Below, piece by piece: positions 23,386 through 31,250 of a DNA stretch of 64,000 nt. Position numbers and translations under genes: made by a program. The stretch comes from Lentisalinibacter salinarum (GTDB lineage Bacteria > Pseudomonadota > Gammaproteobacteria > Steroidobacterales > Woeseiaceae). The DNA lies in NCBI RefSeq assembly GCF_040706555.1, contig NZ_JAPDRH010000001.1, positions 372,001 through 436,000 on the forward strand, written 5' to 3'. Under the pieces are notes generated by a model that was not told where the DNA came from, searched no databases, and saw only the letters and a list, made by a program, of their open reading frames with translations. Position 1 is the first letter of the stretch. Each line of letters starts with the position of its first letter.

Positions 23386-25560
23386 ATGACCACCGAAGAG
23401 CGACACGGACTCTGCCGTTTCTGCCACGCCTTCTGCCCGATGAAGGTCCACCTCGAAGACGGGCGCATCGTCAGGTTGATCGGCGACAAGCACAACCCGG
23501 TGTACGCCGGCTACAGCTGCATCAAGGGCCGTAACTTCCACGAGTTCCACTACGCCGACGACCGCATACTGCATCCGCTGAAGCGGGAAGAGGACGGCAG
23601 CCGGGCCGGGATCCCGCTGCCGCAGGCGCTGGACGAGGTTGCGTCGAAACTCCAGCCGATCGTCGCCGAGCACGGTCCCCGCTCGGTGGCGATGTACACC
23701 GGAACGTTCAGCCACTTCTGCGTGGGTGGCGTGATGACACGGCACGCCTTCATGGACGCCATCGGCTCGCCCATGCGTTTCACCAATGCCACCATCGACC
23801 AGCCCGGCAAGCCGATTGCCATGGCGCTGCACGGGCGCTGGGGTGCCGGCCCCGAGGCCTTCGCCGACTCCGACGTCTGCATGCTGGTGGGGGCCAACCC
23901 GCTGGTCTCGATGTGGGGCGGCATCCCGCCGTTCAACCCGGCCAAGCGGCTGCACGAGGCGAAGAAGCGGGGGCTGAAACTCATCGTCATCGACCCCCGC
24001 CGCACCGAGAGCGCGCGCAAGGCGGACATCCACCTGCAATGCCTGCCAGGCCACGACCCCGAGATCCTGGCCGCCATCATCCGGGTGATCATCACAGAGG
24101 GTCTCTACGACCGGGACTTCGTCGCCAGCGAGGTGAACGGCTTCGACGAGCTGGCCGCGGCGGTGGAGCCGTTCACGCCGGAACGAGTCGCCGCCCGTGC
24201 CGGGCTGCAGGCGGACGACATCGTCGCCGCCGCCCGGATGTTCGCCGGGGCGAACAAGGGCAACGCCACCGGCGGTACGGGCTCGAACATGGCGCCTCAC
24301 GGCACGCTGATGGAATACCTGTTGCTCGCGCTGAACACGATCTGCGGCCGTTGGGTGAAGGCGGGCGAGCGGGTACCGAACCTCGGCTGCCTGTTCCGCA
24401 TGTTCTCGGGCCGGGCGCGCGCCGAGAAACCGAGGCCCGCGGTCGGCTTCGGCGAGTCGCTGCGCGTCCGCGGCCTGGCAGACACCGCCGCCGGCCTCTC
24501 CACCGCCGCCCTGGCCGACGAGATCCTGACGCCCGGCGAGGGGCAGGTGCGTGCGCTGTTCGTCGTCGGCGGCAATCCGCTGGCCGCATTCCCGAACCGG
24601 GAGAAGGTGCGCCGCGCGTTGGAGTCGCTGGACCTGCTGGTGGTCATCGACCCGCAGCTCTCCGCCACCGCCGAACTCGCCGACTACGTCATCGGCCCGA
24701 TGTTCGGCTACGAGATGCCCGCCATCTCCTTCGCCAACGAGGGCATGGTGACCTACGGCCTGTCCATCGGCTTCCAGGAGCCGTTCGCCCAGTACCAGCC
24801 CGCGCTCATCGACCCGCCGGCCGACGCCGAGGTGATCGAGGACTGGCGGGTATTCTACGAGCTCGCCCGGCGCATGGAGATGCCGCTTGGCTTCCGCGGC
24901 TACGCCTGGGACATGGAATCCCCGCCGACCACCGACGAGCTGATCGAGGTGTTCACCAGCCGCAGCCCCGTGCCGCTGGAGGAGATCAGAAAGTACCCGG
25001 AGGGCCATATCTTCGAGGAGCGCTCCGCGCCGGCGGAACCGCGAGACCCTGACTGGCCGTACCGGCTGGAGGTCGGCAACGAGGGCATGATGTCGGAGCT
25101 GGCCGGTCTTGCCGGTTCGGAGGACCACGGTGACCCGGACCGTGCGGCCGTGGCCGAGGAGCCGACGCCCGGCGGCGAAGGCCTGCCGCTGCTGCTGGTG
25201 AGCCGGCGCCAGCACCACGTCTACAACTCGGTCGGTCACGGGGTGGAGGCGCTGGCGAAGAAAGTGCCGTACAACCCGGCGCACATGAATCCGCGGGATG
25301 CCGCCGCGCTCGGGCTGACGGCCGGCGACCGGATCGAGATCGCGAGCGGCAACGGCAGCGTGCCCGCCGTGGTCGAGCTGGCCGAAGACGTGCGGCGTGG
25401 CGTCATCTCGGTCGCCCACGGGTTCCCGAACAGCACGGCCACCGATCGTTTTCGCGGCACCAGCACCAGCGCGCTGGTCGACGACGAAACCGACTACGAC
25501 ACCTGGAGCGGCTTGCCGCGCATGAGTGCGCTACCCGTGCGCGTGCGCGCGTCCGGCTGA
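23386..25560 (+). CDS. Molybdopterin-dependent oxidoreductase, single subunit
   Basis: A 724-residue member of the DMSO-reductase/formate-dehydrogenase superfamily. The N-terminus has a [4Fe-4S] motif CRFCHAFC with a fourth cysteine in YSCIKGR (about residues 10-45); molybdopterin-binding segments include MLVGANPLVSMWGG and LIVIDPRRTESARKADIHLQ, and the C-terminal domain has NSVGHGVEAL and GVISVAHGFPN. There is no Tat signal and no electron-transfer or anchor subunit nearby, so it is a cytoplasmic enzyme. It begins 2 bases after the esterase gene. It could hydroxylate, hydrate or dehydrogenate a hydrophobic ring compound; the substrate cannot be read from sequence. Confidence 0.85.
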   Translation: MTTEERHGLCRFCHAFCPMKVHLEDGRIVRLIGDKHNPVYAGYSCIKGRNFHEFHYADDRILHPLKREEDGSRAGIPLPQALDEVASKLQPIVAEHGPRSVAMYTGTFSHFCVGGVMTRHAFMDAIGSPMRFTNATIDQPGKPIAMALHGRWGAGPEAFADSDVCMLVGANPLVSMWGGIPPFNPAKRLHEAKKRGLKLIVIDPRRTESARKADIHLQCLPGHDPEILAAIIRVIITEGLYDRDFVASEVNGFDELAAAVEPFTPERVAARAGLQADDIVAAARMFAGANKGNATGGTGSNMAPHGTLMEYLLLALNTICGRWVKAGERVPNLGCLFRMFSGRARAEKPRPAVGFGESLRVRGLADTAAGLSTAALADEILTPGEGQVRALFVVGGNPLAAFPNREKVRRALESLDLLVVIDPQLSATAELADYVIGPMFGYEMPAISFANEGMVTYGLSIGFQEPFAQYQPALIDPPADAEVIEDWRVFYELARRMEMPLGFRGYAWDMESPPTTDELIEVFTSRSPVPLEEIRKYPEGHIFEERSAPAEPRDPDWPYRLEVGNEGMMSELAGLAGSEDHGDPDRAAVAEEPTPGGEGLPLLLVSRRQHHVYNSVGHGVEALAKKVPYNPAHMNPRDAAALGLTAGDRIEIASGNGSVPAVVELAEDVRRGVISVAHGFPNSTATDRFRGTSTSALVDDETDYDTWSGLPRMSALPVRVRASG

Positions 25561-25610
25561 CCCCGCCTGCCGTTCGCACCACCATTGCCATACCGGAACA
25601 GGAGACGCCG

Positions 25611-26123
25611 ATGTTTGACTACAGGACCCCGGGCCTCGCAGCCGCAGTACTCGCGCTCGGCTGCGCCTTCGCCGGACCCGCCCACGGCGGGGCGGACGAG
25701 GACGCGGTGGCGGCCGTCATCCGCGGGCTGCAGAGCGACTGGAACGCGGCGGACATGAGCGCCTACCTGGACGCCTACGGCAAGGGCGACGACATGCGCC
25801 TGGTCTACGGCAAGACCTGGCTCGCCGGCTGGGACGCCGTCAATCGAATGTTCCGGGAGACCTGGCCGGACGAGCGGCGCATGGGCAAGTTCACCATCGA
25901 TGAGATGGAGGTCCGGCTTCTGACCGACGACGTGGCCGTGGTCACGGGCAGGTTCGAGCACGTGTTCCCCCACGAGACGATCCGGGGCGCCTTCACCCAC
26001 GTGTTGGAGAAGACCCCTGACGGCATCTGGGAGATCGAGCACGAGCACACCTCCCGCGGCGAGACGATCGTCCACGAGGTGGGCCGCGAAAAGGCCCACG
26101 ACGGTGCGGACGAAGACGGCTGA
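25611..26123 (+). CDS. Exported SnoaL/NTF2-like protein
   Basis: A 170-residue protein with a probable signal peptide (hydrophobic stretch AAAVLALGCAFAGPAHG, residues 10-26) and an NTF2-fold domain of the DUF4440/SnoaL type (VIRGLQSDWNAADMSAYLDAY; later WEIEHEHTS). Such domains form small cone-shaped pockets for hydrophobic ligands and may be enzymatic or binding proteins. It follows the molybdoenzyme by 50 bases and is convergent with another NTF2-fold gene. Confidence 0.75.
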   Translation: MFDYRTPGLAAAVLALGCAFAGPAHGGADEDAVAAVIRGLQSDWNAADMSAYLDAYGKGDDMRLVYGKTWLAGWDAVNRMFRETWPDERRMGKFTIDEMEVRLLTDDVAVVTGRFEHVFPHETIRGAFTHVLEKTPDGIWEIEHEHTSRGETIVHEVGREKAHDGADEDG

Positions 26124-26129
26124 GGCGGG

Positions 26130-26591
26130 TTATTCCTCTACCGTCAGCGCCTCCTCGAGCTGCGCCCAGTCGTAGTAGTCGCGCCAGGCGGCCACCTCGC
26201 CGTCGGCGATCTCCAGCACGCCGACGACCGGGATACGGGAATGCTTGCCCTTGTAGACGAAGTCGTCGACCCGCTCGAGGAACACGACGTTGCCGTTGAT
26301 CGCCACGTTGCGGATCTGCAGCTCGATGCGCTCGATCCCGTCCACCAGCGCGAGGAAGCGGGGCCGGATGGTTTCGCGGCCGATCACCGGGTCTTTCATC
26401 ATGCTCTGGAACACGGCGTTCTCGGCAAACAGGTCGATCATGCGGTCCCATTCCATGGTGTTCCAGGCGTCCACCATCTCCATCGCGACGGCCTCGGCTT
26501 CGGCTTCGATGGCGTCGGTGCCCGCATGATCGTCGGCCTGCAGCGCCGGCGGGACAAGCAGCAGCCACAACAGTAGAACGTGCATTCTCAT
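26130..26591 (-). CDS. Limonene-1,2-epoxide-hydrolase-like protein with signal peptide
   Basis: A 153-residue NTF2-fold protein. After a likely signal peptide (LLLWLLLVPPALQA, to residue 19) it keeps the residues that define limonene-1,2-epoxide hydrolase: Arg107 and Asp109 in LERVDDF and Asp141 in WRDYYD, the Arg-Asp...Asp set that activates water for epoxide opening. This makes an epoxide hydrolase the best reading, acting outside the cytoplasm if the signal is real. It is divergent from the MFS transporter, sharing box 6. Confidence 0.8.
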   Translation of the reverse strand: MRMHVLLLWLLLVPPALQADDHAGTDAIEAEAEAVAMEMVDAWNTMEWDRMIDLFAENAVFQSMMKDPVIGRETIRPRFLALVDGIERIELQIRNVAINGNVVFLERVDDFVYKGKHSRIPVVGVLEIADGEVAAWRDYYDWAQLEEALTVEE

Positions 26592-26662
26592 AGGACGAGT
26601 CTCCCCCTGAAAGTGAATCTCACGTGGTCACCCGCTACGCCGGAGCAGGGCAGAACCACAAA

Positions 26663-26678
26663 CTTGCGTAATTAGACT
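26663..26678 (+). promoter_or_regulatory. Catabolic-regulon box 6
   Basis: CTTGCGTAATTAGACT, one mismatch from the consensus. Its right half is also the left arm of the perfect palindrome at 26672-26690. It lies between the divergent epoxide-hydrolase-like gene and the MFS gene. Confidence 0.72.
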
Positions 26679-26690
26679 GGGACAGTCTAA
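26672..26690. promoter_or_regulatory. Palindromic operator overlapping box 6
   Basis: TTAGACTGGGACAGTCTAA is a perfect 8-3-8 inverted repeat. It reuses the TAGACT half of the regulon box and adds a mirror copy, so it may be a second binding mode or a site for another dimeric repressor. Confidence 0.6.
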
Positions 26691-26771
26691 GCTAGCCTTC
26701 GGTCGCAGGCAATCCGGTCACCGGCGGGGTGCGTGGATGCCGTGACCGGGCAGCAGCGGGGGAGAGAACGC

Positions 26772-28142
26772 ATGCAGCAGACGGAGACCGTCGGCGCGGA
26801 CGCTCACGACGAAGATGGCGATTGGCCGAATCCGGTCTACTCCTGGTACGTGGTCGGCGTGCTCATGCTCGCCTACACCAACTCCTTCATCGACCGGCAG
26901 ATCCTCGCGCTGCTGGTGGAGCCGATCCGGGCGGATCTCGCCATCACCGACACCCAGGTGAGCCTGCTGGCAGGCCTCGCCTTCTCCATCTTCTACACAC
27001 TGATGGGCGTGCCGATCGCGCGGCTCGCCGATCAGAAGAACCGCAAGGTCATCATCGCCTTCGGCGTCGCCTTCTGGAGCGCGATGACGGCGCTGTGCGG
27101 CGCGGCGCGCAACTTCTGGCAGCTGTTCGCCGCCCGGGTTGGGGTGGGCGTGGGCGAGGCGACGCTGTCGCCGGCCGCCTTCTCGATCATGGCGGACTAC
27201 TTCCCGAAGCATAAGCTCGCCCGCGCGTTCAGCGTCTATTCCATGGGGGTCTACTTCGGCGCGGGCCTCGCCATGATCATCGGCGGCATCGTGGTGCGCA
27301 TGGTGATGAACGCCGGCGTCGTGACGATGCCGGTGCTGGGCGACGTGCGGCCCTGGCAGATGACGTTCTTCTTCGTCGGCGTGCTCGGGCTGCCGATATT
27401 CCTGCTCGTGCTGACCATCCGGGAGCCGGTGCGCCGCGGTCTGAAGGCGGCGGGCGTGCCCCGGGACGGCAGCGCGAGCTCGCTGCCGGTGCTGCTGGCC
27501 TTCCTGAAGGTGAACGCTCTCACGGTGGCGTTCCATTTCCTCGCCTTCTCGATGATCGGCATCGCCATCGCGGGCTACATGGTCTGGACGCCGACCCTGT
27601 TCATCCGCACCTGGGGCTGGGATGCCTCCACGATAGGACTCGCGTACGGCGGCATCATGTTCGTGCTGGGCACGGCGGGCGTCTACGCGGGCGGGTACGT
27701 GGCAGACTGGCTGGAGAGCCGGGGCCGCCGCGACGCTATCCTGCGCGCGGCCTTCTACGGCGGTGTGATCACGGTACCGTTCGCGGTGGCGACGCCGCTG
27801 ATGCCGAACGGCGGCCTCGCGCTGGCCTGCCTGGCCGTGACGAGCTTCCTGCTGGCCTTCCCGCAGGGTCTGCCCGCCGCCGCGCTGCAGGTGATCACGC
27901 CCAATCCCCTGCGCGCCCAGATGACGGCGCTGTATTTCCTGGTGGGCAACCTGATTGCGCTCGGCTTCGGTCCCACCCTCGTGGCGCTGGTGACGGACTT
28001 CGGCTTCGCCGACCCGATGAAGCTCCGTTACTCGATGGCGGTGGTGAGCGCCACGGTCATACCGGTGGGAGTGCTGCTGAGTTATCTGGCGCTGCGGCCC
28101 TATCGGGCCAGCCGGCAGCGCGCGGAGGTGCCGGACGGGTAA
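26772..28142 (+). CDS. MFS transporter
   Basis: A 456-residue major-facilitator protein with about twelve membrane helices. The loop 2-3 signature is GVPIARLADQKNRK (about 85-98) and TLSPAAFSIMADYFP lies in helix 5. The overall look, including NSFIDRQILALLVEPIRADL at the N-terminus, matches the large group of sugar/organic acid and spinster-like permeases common in aromatic and steroid catabolic clusters. The ATG at 26772 follows GGGGGAGAGAACGC; an upstream ATG at 26733 has no such site. Likely role: inner-membrane uptake or export of the pathway substrate. Confidence 0.87.
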   Translation: MQQTETVGADAHDEDGDWPNPVYSWYVVGVLMLAYTNSFIDRQILALLVEPIRADLAITDTQVSLLAGLAFSIFYTLMGVPIARLADQKNRKVIIAFGVAFWSAMTALCGAARNFWQLFAARVGVGVGEATLSPAAFSIMADYFPKHKLARAFSVYSMGVYFGAGLAMIIGGIVVRMVMNAGVVTMPVLGDVRPWQMTFFFVGVLGLPIFLLVLTIREPVRRGLKAAGVPRDGSASSLPVLLAFLKVNALTVAFHFLAFSMIGIAIAGYMVWTPTLFIRTWGWDASTIGLAYGGIMFVLGTAGVYAGGYVADWLESRGRRDAILRAAFYGGVITVPFAVATPLMPNGGLALACLAVTSFLLAFPQGLPAAALQVITPNPLRAQMTALYFLVGNLIALGFGPTLVALVTDFGFADPMKLRYSMAVVSATVIPVGVLLSYLALRPYRASRQRAEVPDG

Positions 28143-28155
28143 CCGCGTGCGGCGG

Positions 28156-28476
28156 TCAGTTTCGTTCGGCGTACCACGCTCGCGACCACTCGCTGAGGCC
28201 CATCAGCCGCTCGCCCAACTCGCGGCCCCGCTGCGTGTAACCGTAACCCTCGTCCTCCAGGTCCACGAGGCCCGCCTCGCGCAGTTCGCGGAGTCTGCGA
28301 TTGAGACTGGTCGGCGAGACGTTGTCGCACCGCTCGCGCAGCTGCCGGAACGAGAGCCGTTGGTCGCGAAGCTCCCAGAGTACGCGCAGGGTCCAGCGGC
28401 GGCCCAGCAGGTCCAGGAGCGCCATGATGGGCCGTCGGGCCGACCCGCGGCTCTTATCGCCTGTATTCGGAGTCAT
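28156..28476 (-). CDS. HxlR-family transcription regulator
   Basis: A 106-residue single-unit HxlR regulator (LLDLLGRRWTLRVLWELRDQRLSFRQLRERCDNVS; wing and helix SLNRRLRELREAGLV). It is divergent from the carboxymuconolactone-decarboxylase-like gene, and two identical-pattern palindromes in the short gap are its likely operators. The start chosen is MTPNTGDKSRG, before the operators; a longer reading would run into them. Confidence 0.85.
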   Translation of the reverse strand: MTPNTGDKSRGSARRPIMALLDLLGRRWTLRVLWELRDQRLSFRQLRERCDNVSPTSLNRRLRELREAGLVDLEDEGYGYTQRGRELGERLMGLSEWSRAWYAERN

Positions 28477-28483
28477 GTTGACA

Positions 28484-28525
28484 CTACAGTTTCTGTAGCA
28501 GTAAGCTTTGCTACAAATACTGTAG
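28484..28525. promoter_or_regulatory. Twin operators CTACA-N5-TGTAG
   Basis: Two perfect palindromes of the same pattern lie at 28484-28498 and 28511-28525, with centres 27 bases apart. They fill the gap between the divergent HxlR regulator and the CMD-family gene, so they probably control both. Confidence 0.75.
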
Positions 28526-28537
28526 CACAGGAGCAGC

Positions 28538-29104
28538 ATGATGAGAGAGGTTCTCGCACCCGTCGAGCCGCCGTGGCCGGAGGATGTGGCCACCGCGCTG
28601 GAGTCGTACCCGAAGCGGGACGGCTACGTCCTGAAGTTATTCCGCGTGTTCGCCAACAGCCTGCGCTTTCTGCGGGGCAAGGGCGTGGTGAACCTGCTGG
28701 ATCGGGACAGTCCGCTGTCGCTCAGGGAACGTGAACTCGTGATCCTGCGCACCTGCGCGCAGCGCAACTGCGAGTACGAGTGGGGCGTGCACGCCGCCGC
28801 ATTCGGCGCCGCGGCAGGGCTGAGCGCCGAGCAGATCCGGGCAACACGGCTGTCGCCGCCCGACGATCCCTGCTGGAGGGACGCCGAGGCGGTTCTGCTG
28901 CGGGTGGTCGACGGACTCTGCGCCGCCGGCTGCCCCGACCCGGCCACGCTCGATGCGTTCCGGCAGCTCTGGGACCTCGAGCAGCAACTCGAGATCCTTG
29001 CCCTGTGCGGCAACTACCATACGGTGAGTTTCGTTGCGAATGTGAGCGCCCTGGAACCCGAGGAGTTCGCGAGCGCTTTTCCGGGCGACGGCCGAGGCGG
29101 ATGA
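28538..29104 (+). CDS. Carboxymuconolactone decarboxylase-family protein
   Basis: A 188-residue AhpD/CMD-fold protein. The core motif is LRERELVILRTCAQRNCEYEWGVHAAAF (about 65-92), where the E..H pair (EYEWGVH) is kept but the CxxC of AhpD peroxidases is not, so it resembles the decarboxylase/hydrolase-like or unknown-function branch. It is under the divergent HxlR regulator, whose family usually responds to reactive electrophiles. Either ATG of the ATGATG pair could be the start. Confidence 0.82.
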   Translation: MMREVLAPVEPPWPEDVATALESYPKRDGYVLKLFRVFANSLRFLRGKGVVNLLDRDSPLSLRERELVILRTCAQRNCEYEWGVHAAAFGAAAGLSAEQIRATRLSPPDDPCWRDAEAVLLRVVDGLCAAGCPDPATLDAFRQLWDLEQQLEILALCGNYHTVSFVANVSALEPEEFASAFPGDGRGG

Positions 29105-29155
29105 TGATTTGCTATGCTGACCCCCGTTAGCTCAGGGCCGCAATCGGAGGATGCC

Positions 29156-29422
29156 ATGGCCGGTGGCTGGGCCCGCGACGGGGCCGTACAGGAACAGATC
29201 GATGCCAGCGTCGAAGACGCCGTGGAGCGCGCCCGTGGCCGGCTGCCCACCGGCCCTTCCCTGACTCATTGCGAGGAATGCGGCGAGGAGATCCCGGCCG
29301 CGCGGCGCGAGGCCGTCCCGGGCGTGCGCCGCTGCCTCGCCTGCCAGGCCGAGCTCGACGAGAAAGGGCAGGGCGAAGGTCTCTACAACCGCCGCGGCAG
29401 CAAGGACAGCCAGCTGCGGTGA
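29156..29422 (+). CDS. DksA/TraR-type zinc-finger protein
   Basis: An 88-residue protein with the four-cysteine finger HCEECGEEI...RRCLACQ (about 40-65), like the small YbiI/TraR members of the DksA family that bind the RNA polymerase secondary channel. It lacks the long N-terminal coiled coil of DksA. The ATG at 29156 follows CGGAGG. Its stop overlaps the GTG of the PlsB-like gene. Confidence 0.82.
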   Translation: MAGGWARDGAVQEQIDASVEDAVERARGRLPTGPSLTHCEECGEEIPAARREAVPGVRRCLACQAELDEKGQGEGLYNRRGSKDSQLR

Positions 29423-31152
29423 CGGAGTCCCGCCAGCGGCTCGAGCAGGTGCTGCGGGAGCTGGCCCCGAGGATCGACCGCGATCCGGCCGCGTTGTCGG
29501 AAGAAGCCGAGGGCTATCTCGCGGAGCTGGACAGCCGCCGCGGCGCCACGGGGGTGGGTCTGTTCGCCGCGCTGAGCCGGTTCATCTGCCGGCGCGGCTA
29601 TGCGCGGGATATCGTCTGCGACGAGGGCGAGTTCGTTCGCGTTGCCAACCTGGCGCGGCGGGGCCCGGTGGTCTACCTGATCACCCACAAGACCTATCTG
29701 GATATCTTCGCGCTCTATCATGCCCTGCACGAGCGCGGCATCGACACGCCGTACGTCTTCGGCGGCATCAACATGGACTTCCTCGGCCTCGGCTGGCTCT
29801 CCCGGCAGGCGGGCGGCATCTTCATCCGCCGGGGCATCCGCGACAATCCCGTGTACCGGGTTGCACTGAAGACCGCCATCGGCGATCTGCTCTCGGCCGG
29901 GGCCTCGTTCATGTGGGCGATCGAGGGGACGCGGTCCCGCACGGGCAAGCTCGTCATGCCGAAGCTCGGCCTGCTCAAGTACGTGGTGGAGGCCAGCCGC
30001 GAACTCGACGGAGACCCGGTCCGGTATCTGCCCGTCTCCATCGCCTACGACCAGATTCCCGACGTCCCGGAAATGACGGCGCAGCAGACGGGCGCGGGCA
30101 AGGCGCCGGAGTCGCTGTCCTGGTTCGTGCGTTACGTGCGCGGGCTCAGGCAGCCGCTCGGGCGTATCTACGTGCGCTTCGGCGAGCCCGTCTCCCTGCA
30201 CGATACGCCGGATGCCCCCGCCCTGGAGTCGGCAAGTGCGGAGTCGATGGAGGTGCAGAAGCTGGCGTTCGAGGTCTGCTACCGGATCAACCGGGTTACG
30301 CCGCCCACCACCGTCTCGCTGGTCATGATGTCGCTGCTCTGCGAGGAGGGGCTCGGCCGCGCCCGGCTGCGCGACGACGTGATTGCCTTGTTCGGGCACG
30401 TGCGGCGCCACGATCCCGAGGCGGTGAAGGCATTGCCCGCCGGACCGGATGCGGAGCTGGATCGCGTGCTGGCGGAACTCGCCGCCACCGGGATGGTGGC
30501 CGAATCGGCCGGCCGGCTGACGGTGCCGCCCGCGCGGCACCTCGCTGCGCTGTACTACAGCAACATGGCTGCCCATCATTTCGTGATCGCTGCTTTCGTC
30601 GAGCTCGCCCTGCTCCGTGCCGCCGAAGCCGAGGGCGCGGAGCCGCGGCAGGCGTTCGATGAAGAAATCGACCGGCTGCGGGACCTGTTCAAGATGGAGT
30701 TCTTCTTCGCCCGCCGTCCCGAGTATCGGGCAGCGGTGCGGGCGGAACTGGACGCACTCGCACGGGACTGGGAGAGGCGGTTGGAGGCGGGCGGGGCGGG
30801 GATCGCCGAGCTGGTCACGCACAAGCCGCTGTGCGTCGCCCAGGCGGTGCTGCGCCCCTATGTGGAGGCGTATCGGGTAGTCGCCCGGGCACTCCTGAGC
30901 GGTGCCGCAGATCCCGACCCCGGCGACGACCGCCTGATCGAGACCTGCCTGGACCTCGGCCGCCGCATGGCCGACCGCCGTGACATCCGCTGGGCCGATT
31001 CCGCCTCCCGGGCGCTCGTGGCCGGCGGTCTGCTGCTGGTCCGCAATCGCGGCCTCATCGCTGACGGCGGCGGGGTGGAAAGGCGCCGGCGCGAATTCGA
31101 CGTGCGGCTAACCGACCTCTACCACCGCCTGGAACGGCTCTCCAAACTGTAG
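29419..31152 (+). CDS. PlsB-like acyltransferase, shorter paralogue
   Basis: A 577-residue protein with the same motifs as the gene at 8385: THKTYLD (HxxxxD, His about 90), GGINMDFLG...GGIFIRR, EGTRSRTGKLVMP and YLPVSIAYDQI. It lacks the roughly 200-residue N-terminal part of the longer paralogue. It begins at a GTG inside the stop of the DksA-like gene, an unusual operon partner for a lipid enzyme. Its TAG stop codon is part of the GTAG head of a REP palindrome. Confidence 0.83.
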   Translation: MTESRQRLEQVLRELAPRIDRDPAALSEEAEGYLAELDSRRGATGVGLFAALSRFICRRGYARDIVCDEGEFVRVANLARRGPVVYLITHKTYLDIFALYHALHERGIDTPYVFGGINMDFLGLGWLSRQAGGIFIRRGIRDNPVYRVALKTAIGDLLSAGASFMWAIEGTRSRTGKLVMPKLGLLKYVVEASRELDGDPVRYLPVSIAYDQIPDVPEMTAQQTGAGKAPESLSWFVRYVRGLRQPLGRIYVRFGEPVSLHDTPDAPALESASAESMEVQKLAFEVCYRINRVTPPTTVSLVMMSLLCEEGLGRARLRDDVIALFGHVRRHDPEAVKALPAGPDAELDRVLAELAATGMVAESAGRLTVPPARHLAALYYSNMAAHHFVIAAFVELALLRAAEAEGAEPRQAFDEEIDRLRDLFKMEFFFARRPEYRAAVRAELDALARDWERRLEAGGAGIAELVTHKPLCVAQAVLRPYVEAYRVVARALLSGAADPDPGDDRLIETCLDLGRRMADRRDIRWADSASRALVAGGLLLVRNRGLIADGGGVERRRREFDVRLTDLYHRLERLSKL

Positions 31153-31170
31153 GAGGGCCTTCAGGCCCGA
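31149..31170 (+). repeat. REP palindrome, copy 2
   Basis: GTAG-GAG followed by the hairpin GGGCCTTCAGGCCC. The TAG within its GTAG head is the stop codon of the PlsB-like gene. Confidence 0.9.
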
Positions 31171-31176
31171 CCCGCA

Positions 31177-31209
31177 AAGAAAAAGGCGGCACGCATGACA
31201 CGTGCCGCC
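31177..31209 (-). terminator. Intrinsic terminator of the TonB-receptor gene
   Basis: On the minus strand a perfect 9-bp stem (GGCGGCACG with CGTGCCGCC, 7-base loop) is followed by TTTTTCTTT, 42 bases past the receptor stop codon. Confidence 0.85.
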
Positions 31210-31250
31210 CTTCCCTCGATGGCCAGGGCATTGCGCCCGGCGCTCCCCTG

